The notes under the pieces are model-generated. The model did not search any database, was not told where the DNA came from, and was given only the letters and a program-made list of their open reading frames with translations. From contig NZ_JAWDKA010000006.1 in the NCBI RefSeq assembly GCF_032714615.1, positions 86,392 through 150,391 on the forward strand: a stretch of 64,000 nt of DNA, given 5' to 3'. The translations under genes and the position numbers were made by a program. Each line of letters begins with the position of its first letter. Position 1 is the stretch's first letter. This stretch comes from Methanorbis furvi. GTDB taxonomy: Archaea > Halobacteriota > Methanomicrobia > Methanomicrobiales > Methanocorpusculaceae. Shown one piece after another: positions 33,917 to 43,834 of this stretch.

Positions 33917-34558
33917 ATGAAACAAAATACCTTCTATATTATCATAGGCATCATTGGGCTTCTTGAGGTTCTGCTTTTCTGGGCATCCATTCAGTTTTCC
34001 AATCCGTTTATCATTGCAATTGGATTTATTGCCGGAGCATGTCTGTACTTTGGCCTGCGAAGGACGGTAACTGACTGTTATGAGGATGAGCGCCAGAACA
34101 TGATTAACATGAAAACAGCTTCAGCAACGCTCAAAGCGTTCTGGGTCAGCTTTTTTACCGTTAATCTTGCAACTGTTGTCTATGTTTTCAGTGTTCCTCT
34201 CGGTTTTAAGAATATCACTTACAATGTGATTTCTCCTACTACCGGTGCGGGCCCTGAGATTGCGAATGCGACCGGCAAGCTTGCTCACAATATGGCCGCC
34301 TATCAGCCTCCGGTTGACGCTTACTCGGTAGCAATCACTCTGCATCCGAGTGCAAACGATGCCCTCGCTGTTGTGAATTCGACCCAGATGGAGGTTGTAA
34401 CTCTCTTTCCGGGACCCCCTGAGATGATCGCGATATCACATCTTGGCATCTTTGGTGTGATTCAGATCCTTTTGCTTGTGCTGATGATATTCATCTACGC
34501 TGCATTCAGAATTTATTACTCTCACAAGTTCGGTGAGTGGGACGACGATGAAGAATAA
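33917..34558 (+). CDS. DUF2178-like membrane protein
   Basis: 213 residues with two N-terminal helices (YIIIGIIGLLEVLLFWASI, FIIAIGFIAGACLYFGL), a conserved cytosolic segment VTDCYEDERQNMINMKTASATL, and two more helices, the last FGVIQILLLVLMIFIYAAF. The DEREx(7)KTAxxT pattern marks the DUF2178 family, normally four-helix proteins encoded beside a short XRE-type regulator, as here. An insert of about 70 residues between helices three and four is Pro/Asn/Thr-rich and probably outside the cell. The stop overlaps the regulator gene by 11 bp. Confidence 0.78.
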   Translation: MKQNTFYIIIGIIGLLEVLLFWASIQFSNPFIIAIGFIAGACLYFGLRRTVTDCYEDERQNMINMKTASATLKAFWVSFFTVNLATVVYVFSVPLGFKNITYNVISPTTGAGPEIANATGKLAHNMAAYQPPVDAYSVAITLHPSANDALAVVNSTQMEVVTLFPGPPEMIAISHLGIFGVIQILLLVLMIFIYAAFRIYYSHKFGEWDDDEE

Positions 34559-34742
34559 GATCAAAGTCTACCGGGCGATGAACGACCTCACGCAGGAGGG
34601 GCTCGCTCAGGCTCTTGGCGTTACGCGGCAGACGATTCTGGCCATTGAAAAAGGTAAGTACGATCCGTCGCTGGAGCTGGCGTTCCGCATGGCAAAGTAC
34701 TTCAATACAACCATTGAGGAGATCTTCACCTTCGAAGGGTGA
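34548..34742 (+). CDS. Short XRE-family regulator (YozG type)
   Basis: 64 residues, almost entirely a helix-turn-helix: KIKVYRAMNDLTQEGLAQAL then GVTRQTILAIEKGKYDPSLEL and the end TIEEIFTFEG. It belongs to the compact regulators that are paired with DUF2178 or DUF3796-like membrane proteins. The ATG at 34548 lies inside the previous gene and indicates coupled translation. Probable autoregulator binding the palindrome at 33842. Confidence 0.88.
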   Translation: MKNKIKVYRAMNDLTQEGLAQALGVTRQTILAIEKGKYDPSLELAFRMAKYFNTTIEEIFTFEG

Positions 34743-34832
34743 GGATTTTTTTATTTTTTCTGAAAAATTATTTCACAATATTTTTTTCTGTATTTTATTG
34801 GCAAACACTGTTTGACATTGTTCGTTGCTCCG

Positions 34833-34983
34833 CCCACGGAAAACACAGACCACACGGATATTTCACAGAAAAACATCACGGAGCAGACGTGAACATCACG
34901 GAAATGAATTGTTTTCGGATTCAGTGTTGTTCTCGTCTGCTCCGTGATGTTTTTATTTCAGTGTTTTCCGTTTTTCCGTGGGA
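34833..34983. repeat. Family A inverted-repeat element
   Basis: Starts CGCCCACGGAAAACACAG and ends TGTTTTCCGTTTTTCCGTGG. Inside, AACATCACGGAGCAGACGTG faces TCTCGTCTGCTCCGTGATGT. The arms leave a short spacer GAATTGTTTTCGGATTCAG. It fills most of the 303-bp gap between the XRE regulator and ribB. Confidence 0.8.
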
Positions 34984-35045
34984 GGCAGGAATTAATGGGC
35001 AACACCTATTTTATTTTGAAAATTTACAAACAAATAAAAAAAATA

Positions 35046-35723
35046 TCAGGCAGCAGCTCTGCGCCGCTCCCACTCGTCCAGCACTTCCTGGCCCTCGATG
35101 AAGATCAGTCCATGCTTTTTCGCGTACGCCTTTGCCCCTTCTTTATCCAGAGCAAATCCGTCATCAGCCATCATCTCACAGATCGTTACCGCAGGCGTTA
35201 CTCCTGCCATATCAGCAAGAGCGACCGACAATTCAGTCTGTCCGCGGCGCTGATCCAGCAGACCGTCAGCCGCACGCAGCAGTGCCATGTGGCCCGGAGT
35301 TCTAAACTCATCTGAGAACTTTCCGTGCGCTCCTGCCTCAAAATCCCTGACGTATCGTGCGATCGACGTAACCGTCAGCGCACGATCACGGTCCGTCACG
35401 CCGGTATAGGTATCGCGGTGATTTACCCACAGAGAAAACGACGAATGATTCCGCCGGTCATAGGGAACATCCCCCTCCTTCTCCACAATATCTCCGGTAA
35501 ACCGCAGCGCGTCCGATGCAAACGGCAGGCCGAACGCTTTTGCCGACTCGCCTGAAATAGCAGTACAGATCAGACCGCCGCCGTCTTTTCGAAACATCCG
35601 GATCGTCTCCGGCGTCACTGCCGAGGAAAGTACCGCAAAATCCGTCTCCTTCTCACGGTTATCAAAATCGTACAACAAAATTACCTTGCCCTGCTTCAGG
35701 GCTTCTAACGCCTGCTCAATCAT
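35046..35723 (-). CDS. ribB: 3,4-dihydroxy-2-butanone 4-phosphate synthase
   Basis: 225 residues. Converts ribulose 5-phosphate to the four-carbon unit of riboflavin plus formate. Landmarks are ILLYDFDNREKETDFAVLSS (acidic metal-binding loop), KDGGGLICTAIS, SSFSLWVNHRDTYTGVTDRDRA and FRTPGHMALLRA. The RxxGxTE core near RRGQTELSVAL is intact. It lacks the GTP cyclohydrolase II domain of bacterial fusions. It overlaps the end of ribK by 8 bp, so both act in flavin (and F420 precursor) supply. Confidence 0.94.
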   Translation of the reverse strand: MIEQALEALKQGKVILLYDFDNREKETDFAVLSSAVTPETIRMFRKDGGGLICTAISGESAKAFGLPFASDALRFTGDIVEKEGDVPYDRRNHSSFSLWVNHRDTYTGVTDRDRALTVTSIARYVRDFEAGAHGKFSDEFRTPGHMALLRAADGLLDQRRGQTELSVALADMAGVTPAVTICEMMADDGFALDKEGAKAYAKKHGLIFIEGQEVLDEWERRRAAA

Positions 35724-36390
35724 ATCCTATCTCCACAACAACTTCCTTTCCATCCTCAAGACCAAGTGTCGCACGAAGCGGCACACCTGAGATCACCTCA
35801 ATGATATCCTCAGGATAATGCGTTCGTCCCGGCACCACAATCGCACACGGAACATTCTCAATCCTGCACGGAATACATCGCGCCTCGCCAAACGTTCGGT
35901 GCTCATCCGAAAAACCCGGAACACTCGTCCACTCCAGCGTATCAATCCGTTTCCGGACCAGAACACTCTGCGGATTCAGCTTCAGATTCAATGTTCCCGG
36001 GTACGGAGCGAACCCGCAAAGTTCACTGAACTTCTCCTGATAATGGGGGATTGACATATAATATCTGCCTTCGCCGACACCTGAGATCACACTGCCGGTC
36101 AGCACATAATGTCCACCGATCCTGTCAAATATTTTACAGTACTCGGAAAACTCACGGCGAAGCAGATCCTCGCCTGACTTTGTCACCAGCACAAACTGAC
36201 CTGATGGCTCGGTCGTCCGTGAGATCAAATGCGCAGTTTCCAGCGCACGTAACCTGCGCGACGCAGTCTGCTGGCTGATGCCAAGCTGATCGCCAAGGCT
36301 CTGGGTCGATAGACGAACCGGCCCCTTGCATCCTCCCATTGCTGCAATACGCTTCAGACAGAGTGTATCCTCTGCGTCGACTGTATCCAT
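35716..36390 (-). CDS. ribK: CTP-dependent riboflavin kinase with N-terminal winged helix
   Basis: 224 residues from the ATG at 36390. Residues 1-90 form a winged helix (STQSLGDQLGISQQTASRRLRALE), probably DNA-binding. The kinase domain follows with GSVISGVGEGRYYMSIPHYQ, YPGTLNLKLN and the C-terminal DIIEVISGVPLRATLGLEDG, the pattern of archaeal RibK, which uses CTP rather than ATP to make FMN. The fused regulatory domain suggests self-control of the ribK-ribB operon. It is divergent from the HTH/mevalonate operon. Confidence 0.93.
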   Translation of the reverse strand: MDTVDAEDTLCLKRIAAMGGCKGPVRLSTQSLGDQLGISQQTASRRLRALETAHLISRTTEPSGQFVLVTKSGEDLLRREFSEYCKIFDRIGGHYVLTGSVISGVGEGRYYMSIPHYQEKFSELCGFAPYPGTLNLKLNPQSVLVRKRIDTLEWTSVPGFSDEHRTFGEARCIPCRIENVPCAIVVPGRTHYPEDIIEVISGVPLRATLGLEDGKEVVVEIGYD

Positions 36391-36500
36391 GATACTCACT
36401 ATTGGGTGGTTTCTTATATATGAGTTCTGATACAACAATTCGTGTATTGACGAATTCGACGACCAGCCTTTTATGTAAGGAACGAAATACAATATCATGT

Positions 36501-37211
36501 ATGAAACCGGGACTGCGTCAACAGCTTGCCGAAAAAATGGCAGGTGAAATAACTCTCTCAGACGCGCCCGGGAAAGCGCTGAAAAAATGGAGATCCAGTT
36601 TTCAGATCGCTCCCGGTGTGTTAGCAGACCACCTTGGCATATCTCCGTCCGTTATTAGTGACTATGAAAGCGGCCGGAGAAAAAGCCCGGGTACGGGAGT
36701 GGTTGGAAAAATTGTAGACACCCTTTTAGACATTGATGAAGAGAACGGCGGCAAGTACATTCAGAAGTACGGCAAACTGCTCTTCTCAGATTACGATGAC
36801 GAAGTAATCTATGATATCCATGATTTCGCCTCATCAATTCCGATTCGGGAGTTATCGGAACTGATCGACTGCACCCTTCTCTGCGGCTCTGAAGATCATC
36901 AAATCTTCGGCTACACTGTGGTGAACAGTCAGAATGCGATCCTTAACCTTTCACCAAACGAGTTCAACCGTATCTACGGCTGGAGCACTGAACGTGCCTT
37001 AATTTTCACGGATGTTTCAACCGGCAAATCGCCGATGATTGCAATCCGTGTAACTCCGTTCAAACCCCCGTACGTCATTCTTCAGGGAATCGACGCCGAA
37101 CACGTGCACCCGCTGGTGAAAATGCTCGCAGAAAAGGATCGCATCACTGTCTTATGCACATCCCTTGATGTGCAGGAAATTATTACCCGCCTGAGGAATA
37201 CAGAATGGTAG
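36501..37211 (+). CDS. HTH regulator of the HMG-CoA synthase operon
   Basis: 236 residues from the ATG at 36501. The N-terminal XRE-type helix-turn-helix reads [20 protein letters not shown] then [15 protein letters not shown]. The larger C-terminal domain ([28 protein letters not shown]-like [20 protein letters not shown]) is found in archaeal regulators encoded beside HMG-CoA synthase. TTTTATGTAA upstream is a candidate TATA. Its stop overlaps the HMG-CoA synthase start by 7 bp. Control of isoprenoid lipid synthesis is a reasonable inference. Confidence 0.82.
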   Translation: MKPGLRQQLAEKMAGEITLSDAPGKALKKWRSSFQIAPGVLADHLGISPSVISDYESGRRKSPGTGVVGKIVDTLLDIDEENGGKYIQKYGKLLFSDYDDEVIYDIHDFASSIPIRELSELIDCTLLCGSEDHQIFGYTVVNSQNAILNLSPNEFNRIYGWSTERALIFTDVSTGKSPMIAIRVTPFKPPYVILQGIDAEHVHPLVKMLAEKDRITVLCTSLDVQEIITRLRNTEW

Positions 37212-38248
37212 GAATCATTACCTATGGGGCATACGTCCCCAGTTACCGGATTAAGGTCGAGGAGATCGCACGCGTCTGGGGCGCCAACGCCGCAGAGATC
37301 ACCGGCGGTCTTGGCGTTCGCGAGAAAGCCGTACCCGACTACGATGAAAACACCGCAACCTTTGCGGTTGAATCCACCCGCAGTGCTCTTGCCCGCAGAC
37401 CGGTTGATCCAAAAGAGATCAAAGCGGTCTATGTCGGCTCTGAGTCGCACCCGTACGCTGTCAAGCCGACTGCCGTCACGGTTGGTGAAGCTATCGGCGC
37501 AACGCCGGTTATGACCGCGGCAGACTACGAGTTCGCCTGCAAAGCAGGAACCGCAGGTATTCAGACTGCAATGGGTCTGGTCTCCTCCGGCATGATGAAG
37601 TATGCCGTTGCTGTTGGTGCCGACACAGCGCAGGGTGCTCCGGGCGATGCCCTTGAGTACACTGCGGCAGCTGGAGGAGCCTCCTACATCATCGGCAACG
37701 ATGATCCGATCGCAGTCATCAACCACACCTGCTCGTTTACCAGCGACACGCCTGACTTCTGGCGCCGCGAAGGAGAGGACTATCCCCGTCACGGCGGAAG
37801 ATTCTCCGGCGAACCTGGATACTTCAAGCATGTGATCGGCTGTGCCAACATGATGCTTGAGGATATGGGGACCAAACCCGCAGACTATGATTATGCGGTG
37901 TTCCACCAGCCGAACGCAAAGTTCCCGCAGAAGGCTGCAGCATCGCTTGGGTTCACACCTGAACAGATCAAGACCGGTCTTCTTGTGCCAAGACTCGGCA
38001 ACACCTACAGCGGTGCTGTCCCTCTCGGCCTTGCAGCAATTCTTGACGTTGCAAAACCGGGCGAGAAGATCTTTGTCACCAGCTACGGCAGCGGTTCAGG
38101 ATCAGATGCGTTCGACATCACCGTGACCGATGCAATCCTTTCCAAGATCGATCGCAGCAAAGGACCTTCGGTTGAGTCGATGCTTGCCAAGGCAAAGTAT
38201 CTGGACTATGCAGTGTATGCACGCCACAAAGGAAAGATCAAGGTGTGA
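37205..38248 (+). CDS. Hydroxymethylglutaryl-CoA synthase, archaeal type
   Basis: 347 residues. Condenses acetyl-CoA with acetoacetyl-CoA in the mevalonate pathway for archaeal lipids. It starts [25 protein letters not shown]. The nucleophilic Cys is C112 in [13 protein letters not shown], the catalytic Glu lies near 80-82 ([14 protein letters not shown]), and the His/Asn pair in [12 protein letters not shown] and GNTYSG. The gene is followed by thiolase and DUF35 genes. In Methanothermococcus these three proteins form one complex in which the DUF35 protein bridges the active sites. Confidence 0.94.
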   Translation: MVGIITYGAYVPSYRIKVEEIARVWGANAAEITGGLGVREKAVPDYDENTATFAVESTRSALARRPVDPKEIKAVYVGSESHPYAVKPTAVTVGEAIGATPVMTAADYEFACKAGTAGIQTAMGLVSSGMMKYAVAVGADTAQGAPGDALEYTAAAGGASYIIGNDDPIAVINHTCSFTSDTPDFWRREGEDYPRHGGRFSGEPGYFKHVIGCANMMLEDMGTKPADYDYAVFHQPNAKFPQKAAASLGFTPEQIKTGLLVPRLGNTYSGAVPLGLAAILDVAKPGEKIFVTSYGSGSGSDAFDITVTDAILSKIDRSKGPSVESMLAKAKYLDYAVYARHKGKIKV

Positions 38249-38259
38249 GGTGCGGAAAA

Positions 38260-39423
38260 ATGAGAGAAGTAGCAGTTATTGGTGCCGGTATCACGGCATT
38301 TGGAGAGCTTTGGGACACCTCGTTCCGCGACATGTGTGCAGAAGCTGGTGTGAAGGCACTTGAAGATGCAAACGTTGTCGGTGAGCAGATCGATGCGATG
38401 TTTGTCGGTTCGATGTCTGCCGGCAGATTCATCGGTCAGGAACATGTTGGTGCGCTCGTCGCAGACTACGTAGGACTCGGCGGCGACCTGCATGTGCCGG
38501 CAACCCGTGTGGAAGCGGCATGTGCGTCCGGTGGTCTTGCGTTCCGTCAGGCAGTGGCAGCAGTTGCGTCAGGAATGTCCGACATTGTTGTTGCAGCAGG
38601 TGTTGAGAAGATGACTGATGTTGCAGACGCGACTGATGTTTTAGCAGGCGCAGCAGACAGAGAGTGGGAGAGTTTTGCAGGAGCAACGTTCCCGGGTTTG
38701 TATGCGATGATCGCATGCGACTACATGAACAAGTACGGTCTTACCCGCGAACAGCTGGCACAGGTTGCAGTGAAGAATCACTATCACGGCGCAAGAAATC
38801 CATATGCACAGTTCAGATCCGAGATTACTCAGTCCACTGTGCTGAAGTCAACGCTTGTTGCGTCGCCTCTGCGTTTGTTTGACTGTTCTCCGGTTTCTGA
38901 CGGTGCAGCCGCTGTGATCGTCTGTCCGCTTGATCGTGCAAAGGAGTTCACCGACACGCCGATTAAGGTTCTGGCATCTGCTCAGGCAGGCGACACGATT
39001 GCCCTGCATGACCGTCCGGACTTTTCGACGATGGGTGCAACGGTTGCCGCAGGTAACTCTGCATTCAAGCAGGCGAAGCTGGAGAGAAAGGCAGTGAACT
39101 TTGTTGAGGTTCACGACTGTTTCACGATTGCTGAGCTTTGTGCTATCGAGGATCTTGGTTTTGTCCAGAAGGGAACGGCAGGAAAGTTCACTGAGGAAGG
39201 CCAGACACAGATTGGCGGAAAACTGCCGGTCAATACGTCCGGCGGTCTGAAGTCCTGCGGTCACCCGGTTGGCGCAACCGGTATCAAACAGGTCTGGGAG
39301 GCTGTTCAGCAGCTTCGCGGCGAGGCCGGCAAGCGTCAGGTTGACGGAGCTGAAATCGGTATGACCCAGAACGTGGGCGGTACCGGAGCGACGGTTGTGT
39401 CGCATATTTTCGGGAGGGTGTAA
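38260..39423 (+). CDS. Acetyl-CoA C-acetyltransferase (thiolase), archaeal
   Basis: 387 residues from the ATG at 38260, preceded by GAGGTG at 7 nt. The active-site Cys is in EAACASGG (C88), with the conserved His in [10 protein letters not shown] and the GHP motif in [13 protein letters not shown]. It supplies acetoacetyl-CoA to the HMG-CoA synthase encoded just upstream. It is slightly different from bacterial thiolases in lacking the long loop domain, as usual for this archaeal clade. Confidence 0.93.
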   Translation: MREVAVIGAGITAFGELWDTSFRDMCAEAGVKALEDANVVGEQIDAMFVGSMSAGRFIGQEHVGALVADYVGLGGDLHVPATRVEAACASGGLAFRQAVAAVASGMSDIVVAAGVEKMTDVADATDVLAGAADREWESFAGATFPGLYAMIACDYMNKYGLTREQLAQVAVKNHYHGARNPYAQFRSEITQSTVLKSTLVASPLRLFDCSPVSDGAAAVIVCPLDRAKEFTDTPIKVLASAQAGDTIALHDRPDFSTMGATVAAGNSAFKQAKLERKAVNFVEVHDCFTIAELCAIEDLGFVQKGTAGKFTEEGQTQIGGKLPVNTSGGLKSCGHPVGATGIKQVWEAVQQLRGEAGKRQVDGAEIGMTQNVGGTGATVVSHIFGRV

Positions 39424-39426
39424 GCG

Positions 39427-39822
39427 ATGACAGTTGCACGATTCTGGAGAGCAATCCCCCAGAGATACAACATGGTCGGCACGAAGTGCGAGACCTGCGG
39501 AGCGGTGTTTTTCCCGCCGCGCTCGGTCTGTCCGCACTGCCGCCGTGACGGTAAGATTGTTGAGTATCAGTGTTCCGGCAAGGGAAAGGTCATGACTTTT
39601 TCCGTTGTCCACTCGGCAAGCGATCAGTACTCGGAGATGAAGCCGTATGTGCTGGCAATTGTTGAGCTCGAAGAAGGCGCACGCATGACGACGCATGTTG
39701 TCTGCGAGCCTGAAGAGGTCTATATCGGCATGCCGGTGAAGTCGGTGTTCCGTGTCCTTGACCGCGAGGGCTCTGACGGTATTATCCACTATGGTACGAA
39801 GTTCGTGCCTGACGTGGCATAA
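39427..39822 (+). CDS. Zn-ribbon OB-fold DUF35 protein of the thiolase/HMGCS complex
   Basis: 131 residues. The zinc ribbon uses C21, C24, C35 and C38 (CETCG, CPHC). The rest is an OB fold (GKGKVMTFSVVHSAS, VLAIVELEEGARMTTHVV). The protein is 3 bp downstream of thiolase. In the archaeal complex it holds thiolase and HMG-CoA synthase together and provides a shared CoA-binding tunnel, pulling the unfavourable first reaction forward. Confidence 0.92.
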   Translation: MTVARFWRAIPQRYNMVGTKCETCGAVFFPPRSVCPHCRRDGKIVEYQCSGKGKVMTFSVVHSASDQYSEMKPYVLAIVELEEGARMTTHVVCEPEEVYIGMPVKSVFRVLDREGSDGIIHYGTKFVPDVA

Positions 39823-39854
39823 TTTTTCCGGCAAGGGTTTCTCTGGTCAGCGAC

Positions 39855-39925
39855 CAATACGGTCAAATCTTTTTTTTGTGAAATTTTCGTGTGTTCCATT
39901 TTTCCGTGGGTTGAAATGCAATCAA
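39855..39925. repeat. Partial family A sequence
   Basis: GTGAAATTTTCGTGTGTTCC and ATTTTTCCGTGGGTTG match the right arm of family A. No left arm is present in the 159-bp gap, so it is a truncated copy. Confidence 0.5.
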
Positions 39926-39981
39926 TGATCTTTCGAAAAAAATTGTTCAGGAATCCATTGACCCTGCTATGCACAAAAAAA

Positions 39982-40809
39982 TTAGTTTGATTTGTTCAGC
40001 TCTTTCCAGACATGTGACTGGAATATACTGTTTTCCTTTGCCGACGCGTCCATTGCAAGAAACATCTTCCAGGGGACTGCGTAAGTGAGATACTCGTTTG
40101 GGATGAGGTTTCGTGAGTGGAGTCTTCCGGCAAGATCGGTGAGGCCGAGAACTGCGTTCGGCACATCCTTTTCTCCCTGCCGCACGGCTTCGGATCCGAT
40201 TGCCTGACACGCGGATGCACGCGAGGTGCATGCCATGCCGTTGCCGTCCGGTAAGGCTCCTGCAAGATGCATGAGTGCAGACATCTGCACAGGATTTACG
40301 GTGAAGATAACGGACAGCGGAACTTCGCCATCTTTGAGTTCTGCAAGCGGCTTGTAGACCGCATACTTTTCCGGCAGATCATAATTCGGCATCTGTTCTT
40401 CGATGAACTTTCGCGCAATTTCCTGTGAGTAGTGCATGCACTCTCCGGTCCGAAACATCTCCTGCCGCTTCTCAGGCATGAATGAGATCACTTTTTCATA
40501 AAGCTCCGGATCTTTTGCCGAGGCAAGACCATGCGAGAAGAATGCGGCGAAGGTGTCAATGCCGCCCGGCAGCCAGCGATCATATGCCCTGCCAAAACAG
40601 AGCCCGCTCGATGCTCCTGCACAGAGAAAGGTGTCACGATCGAAAACGGCAGTCCTTCCCTTGACCGCTGCCTGGGCAAAGTACGGCATCACGCAGCCGC
40701 TCTTCATACCGGCACGCGGTTGCATGGCATTTTCAGGCTTCGTGTCGGTGCGAAGGAACACCACAGGATGAAATCTGCTGCCAAGTTCGTTTGCAATATT
40801 ACTATCCAT
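39982..40809 (-). CDS. DUF169 family protein
   Basis: 275 residues from the ATG at 40809; longer frames run into the upstream promoter. Characteristic pieces are HPVVFLRTDTKPENA, MPYFAQAAVKGRTAVFDRDTFLCAGASSGLCFG, and the C-terminal AVLGLTDLAGR and LTYAVPWKMFLAM. Cysteines at the CAGASSGLCFG loop are conserved in the family and suggest metal or cluster binding. DUF169 proteins are widespread in anaerobes with no proven function. It is divergent from the PH-like gene. Confidence 0.8.
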   Translation of the reverse strand: MDSNIANELGSRFHPVVFLRTDTKPENAMQPRAGMKSGCVMPYFAQAAVKGRTAVFDRDTFLCAGASSGLCFGRAYDRWLPGGIDTFAAFFSHGLASAKDPELYEKVISFMPEKRQEMFRTGECMHYSQEIARKFIEEQMPNYDLPEKYAVYKPLAELKDGEVPLSVIFTVNPVQMSALMHLAGALPDGNGMACTSRASACQAIGSEAVRQGEKDVPNAVLGLTDLAGRLHSRNLIPNEYLTYAVPWKMFLAMDASAKENSIFQSHVWKELNKSN

Positions 40810-40955
40810 AGTTGAGTGAGTGACGCGGGACGAGAAATATTTTCTCTCCGTACTATTGAGATCATGCAATAGCTCCGTGGGTCGCTCATAGATGAAGGTA
40901 AAACCCGGCAGACAAGAAAGGCATAAGAACTGAAAAAACAAAGATAGAATCAGTT

Positions 40956-41645
40956 ATGGCTGAGAATGAAGCAGGCAGTTCGATGCCTGAGGATATCCTG
41001 AATACCTTTTACTCCGGGGAAAACCCGCTGTGCGTACTGCAGAATCTGCAGGACAGCGGAAAACAGCGAAAGATCATCATCGTGACCGACCAGCGGCTGA
41101 TGTACTTTGAAGAGAATGCCACCGGCCTGTACGATGACACGCTGTTTGCATTCGCCCGCATCGACACGGTAGTCTATCACGAAGGAAAAAAAGTTGCCGA
41201 GCTGAAGATCACCGAAACCGACGGCGTGATGCTGAAGGTTGGCTGGCTCACCAATGAAGAAGCCCAGCGTGTCCTCCTGACGCTTCAGTCAGCGATGAAC
41301 GACCTTGGAACAGCAGCAGTCTCACTCGACCGCAAGAAATCCGTCTTCTCCGGCGAAGAGTGGACACTGAAAAAACCGGTTGACTATCTGACCAAGACCG
41401 TGAAAAACGAAGCAGTGCCCATGAAGGAAAGCTACGTCGCGCCCATTCTTCCAAAGGATGCATGCGAAGACAAGGAACAGGAGCTCTTTGAAGATATCAG
41501 CGAAGAACCTGCAACGGCCGAGATGGATCAGCAGACCGTGATCGAATGCCTCAAAGCGCTTCGCACACTCTATGACAACTGCATCATCACCGAAGAGCAG
41601 TACCGCAAGTACCGGCTGCCGCTCTTAGAAAAACTCGATATCTAA
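40956..41645 (+). CDS. PH-like / SHOCT-like domain protein
   Basis: 229 residues. The N-terminal 115 residues (KIIIVTDQRLMYFEENATGL, FARIDTVVYHEGKKVAELKI) have the strand pattern of bacterial PH-like domains. A charged linker then leads to a C-terminal helical hairpin, ECLKALRTLYDNCIITEEQY then RKYRLPLLEKLDI, resembling a SHOCT module. There is no signal peptide or membrane helix. Such proteins often bind other proteins or membranes, but the role here is unknown. Confidence 0.65.
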   Translation: MAENEAGSSMPEDILNTFYSGENPLCVLQNLQDSGKQRKIIIVTDQRLMYFEENATGLYDDTLFAFARIDTVVYHEGKKVAELKITETDGVMLKVGWLTNEEAQRVLLTLQSAMNDLGTAAVSLDRKKSVFSGEEWTLKKPVDYLTKTVKNEAVPMKESYVAPILPKDACEDKEQELFEDISEEPATAEMDQQTVIECLKALRTLYDNCIITEEQYRKYRLPLLEKLDI

Positions 41646-41684
41646 TCTTTCCACTTTTTTGGCAGTGCCCGTTAAGTCCTGCCC

Positions 41685-41795
41685 TCACAAAATTATCATG
41701 AAAATGAATTGTCTTAGAATTCTGTGATGTTCTCTTCTGCTTCGTGATATTTTTCGTGCCTATTTTGCGCATTTCGCGTTTTTCATGGGCGAAAC
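41685..41795. repeat. Degenerate family A remnant
   Basis: AAAATTATCATGAAAATGAA, TTCTGTGATGTTCTCTTCTG and CTTCGTGATATTTTTCGTG recall the core of family A. The copy is eroded and has lost clear arms. It lies in the 248-bp gap before echA. The remainder of that gap holds TTAATAATGA, a candidate TATA for the ech operon. Confidence 0.5.
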
Positions 41796-41893
41796 TGCGA
41801 CAACATCTCCATGCTTCCCATCAACAAAATACAGCGCCCTGAATTAGAATGATTAATAATGATCAATCCACATAACTTTCAACAAGTGATATT

Positions 41894-43834
41894 ATGTACC
41901 AGCCGGAACTCGTAGCCATCCTCATACTGCTGCTGGTTCCCCTGCTCTCCGCAGTCCTTCTTGCGGTATTGAACAGGGACAACCTCCGCACCGGTATCGT
42001 CGGCATTGCTTCGGCAGTTATTATCGCAACCTCGCTCTACCTCGCATGGTCAGCGCTATCGGGTCCGGTAGTAATTGCACTGGAATATGCAAAACAGATA
42101 GGTATCTGGCTCTTTATTGTTGAGCTCGTTGTTGCTCTTGCAATCATCGTCCTGTCCCTCAAATATCGCAGGATGCTTCCGCTTGTTCTCGGCGCAGTTC
42201 AGCTTCTCCTCATCTGTATCATGGAACTCTTCTATGCAGAATCCGTCAATGTCTCAACAACCTTTGTCGTCAACGACTTTTCCGCAATCATGGTGCTCAT
42301 CATCGGCATCATCGGAACACTCATCTGCGTGTATGCGCTCGGCTACATGAAAGACTATCACCACCATCAGGAGAGCGTGCCGGAGCGCAAGGCCTACTTC
42401 TTTGCCATGCTGTTCGTGTTCCTGACAGCAATGTTTGGGATCGTTCTCTCGAACAGTCTGATGTGGATTCTCTGCTTCTGGGAGGTAACAACACTCTGCT
42501 CGTTCCTCTTAATCGGCTACTCGAAAACACCCGAAGCGGTCACCAACTCGTTTCGCGCAGTCTGGATGAACCTTGTCGGCGGGATTGCATTCACGCTCGC
42601 GATCATATCTCTCCTCAGTATCGATCATACCGGCTCTGCCCTTCTGAGCATCACCGACATCATTCATTATCCTGACATGGCGGCCCTGACCATCCCTGCC
42701 GCGCTGATTGCGGTTGCCGGTCTCACCAAAGCTGCCCAGATGCCGTTCTCCAGCTGGCTTACCGGAGCAATGGTTGCCCCGACTCCGGTCTCCGCACTTC
42801 TGCACTCGAGCACCATGGTCAAAGCAGGCGTGTATCTGCTGGTCGTCTTCGCCCCGATATTTTCCCAGACCGCTGTCGGCACCGCTCTTGCCTTCATCGG
42901 CCTGTTCACCTTTGTCGTGACATCAGCTCTTGCAATCTCGCAGAGCAATGCAAAGAAAGTTCTTGCCTACTCAACGATCGCAAACTTAGGTCTCATCACC
43001 GCATGTGCGGGTATTGGAACTCCGATGGCAGTGCTTGCAGCAGTTCTTCTGATCATCTTCCATGCGGTTGCAAAGGCGCTTCTCTTCATGTGCGTCGGAG
43101 CAGTTGAGCACAGAATCGACAGCCGCGACATCGAGGACATGGACGGCCTTCTGGTACGGCTCCCGCTTCTTGCAACCATGATGGTTGTCGGCATCTGCGG
43201 CATGTACCTCGCACCGTTCGGCATGCTGATCTCCAAGTGGACCGCAGTGGTCGCGTTCCTCTCCGCACCGTTCGGCTGGGCGTTTGTGATCATGCTTGCG
43301 TTCGGCAGCGCACTGACCATCTTCTTCTGGACGAAGTGGCTCGGCAAACTGTTCATGCGCATGAACGGCCCGCCAGCGCCTGCGACAACTCTGCATGTTT
43401 CAGAGAAAATTCCGGTTGTTGTTACTGGCGTTCTGACGGTAGTCTGCTGTCTTGGATTCATCGCTATCATCCGTCAGTTCATCGATCCCTACCTGGCCTC
43501 CATCTATGCAGGATATACGGACACGGTGACGGTAGGACTCATGGACAATCTTCTGATGATCGGCATCATGTTCGTGATCCTTGCGGTCCTGATCGCAGCA
43601 GCGCATGCAGGTTCAAAGGCCGGCAGAACACTTGCCCCATATCTTGGCGGGCGAGGCGTTGATGAGGCAGGCAGGTTCCGCGGTTCTCTTGGCGTCTACA
43701 AAGAGGCAAAGTCTGCGAACTACTATATGCCTGAGTACTTTGGTGAAGAGGTTCTGATGAATCCCTCGCGAATCATTTCAACGATTCTCATCATCATAAT
43801 GTTTGTACTCGCGTTTCTGGGGGTGATGATATGA
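41894..43834 (+). CDS. echA: Ech hydrogenase subunit EchA (antiporter-like)
   Basis: 646 residues and about 15-16 transmembrane helices, of the NuoL/MrpA family. Key segments: LWILCFWEVTTLCSFLLIGY (conserved Glu), LTKAAQMPFSSWLTGAM with the Lys of TM7, and LLHSSTMVKAGVYLLV (TM8 region). It forms the ion-pumping arm of the energy-converting hydrogenase. It starts the six-gene operon and overlaps echB by ATGA. GTGAT lies just ahead of the ATG. Confidence 0.95.
   Translation: MYQPELVAILILLLVPLLSAVLLAVLNRDNLRTGIVGIASAVIIATSLYLAWSALSGPVVIALEYAKQIGIWLFIVELVVALAIIVLSLKYRRMLPLVLGAVQLLLICIMELFYAESVNVSTTFVVNDFSAIMVLIIGIIGTLICVYALGYMKDYHHHQESVPERKAYFFAMLFVFLTAMFGIVLSNSLMWILCFWEVTTLCSFLLIGYSKTPEAVTNSFRAVWMNLVGGIAFTLAIISLLSIDHTGSALLSITDIIHYPDMAALTIPAALIAVAGLTKAAQMPFSSWLTGAMVAPTPVSALLHSSTMVKAGVYLLVVFAPIFSQTAVGTALAFIGLFTFVVTSALAISQSNAKKVLAYSTIANLGLITACAGIGTPMAVLAAVLLIIFHAVAKALLFMCVGAVEHRIDSRDIEDMDGLLVRLPLLATMMVVGICGMYLAPFGMLISKWTAVVAFLSAPFGWAFVIMLAFGSALTIFFWTKWLGKLFMRMNGPPAPATTLHVSEKIPVVVTGVLTVVCCLGFIAIIRQFIDPYLASIYAGYTDTVTVGLMDNLLMIGIMFVILAVLIAAAHAGSKAGRTLAPYLGGRGVDEAGRFRGSLGVYKEAKSANYYMPEYFGEEVLMNPSRIISTILIIIMFVLAFLGVMI

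Noticed and set aside
34833..34983. CRISPR-like repeats suggested by recurring CACGGA units
   Set aside because: The units are arms of an inverted repeat, not regularly spaced direct repeats with unique spacers, and no cas gene is present.
37082..37906. 274-codon frame opposite HMG-CoA synthase
   Set aside because: Shadow frame; the HMG-CoA synthase frame is unambiguous.
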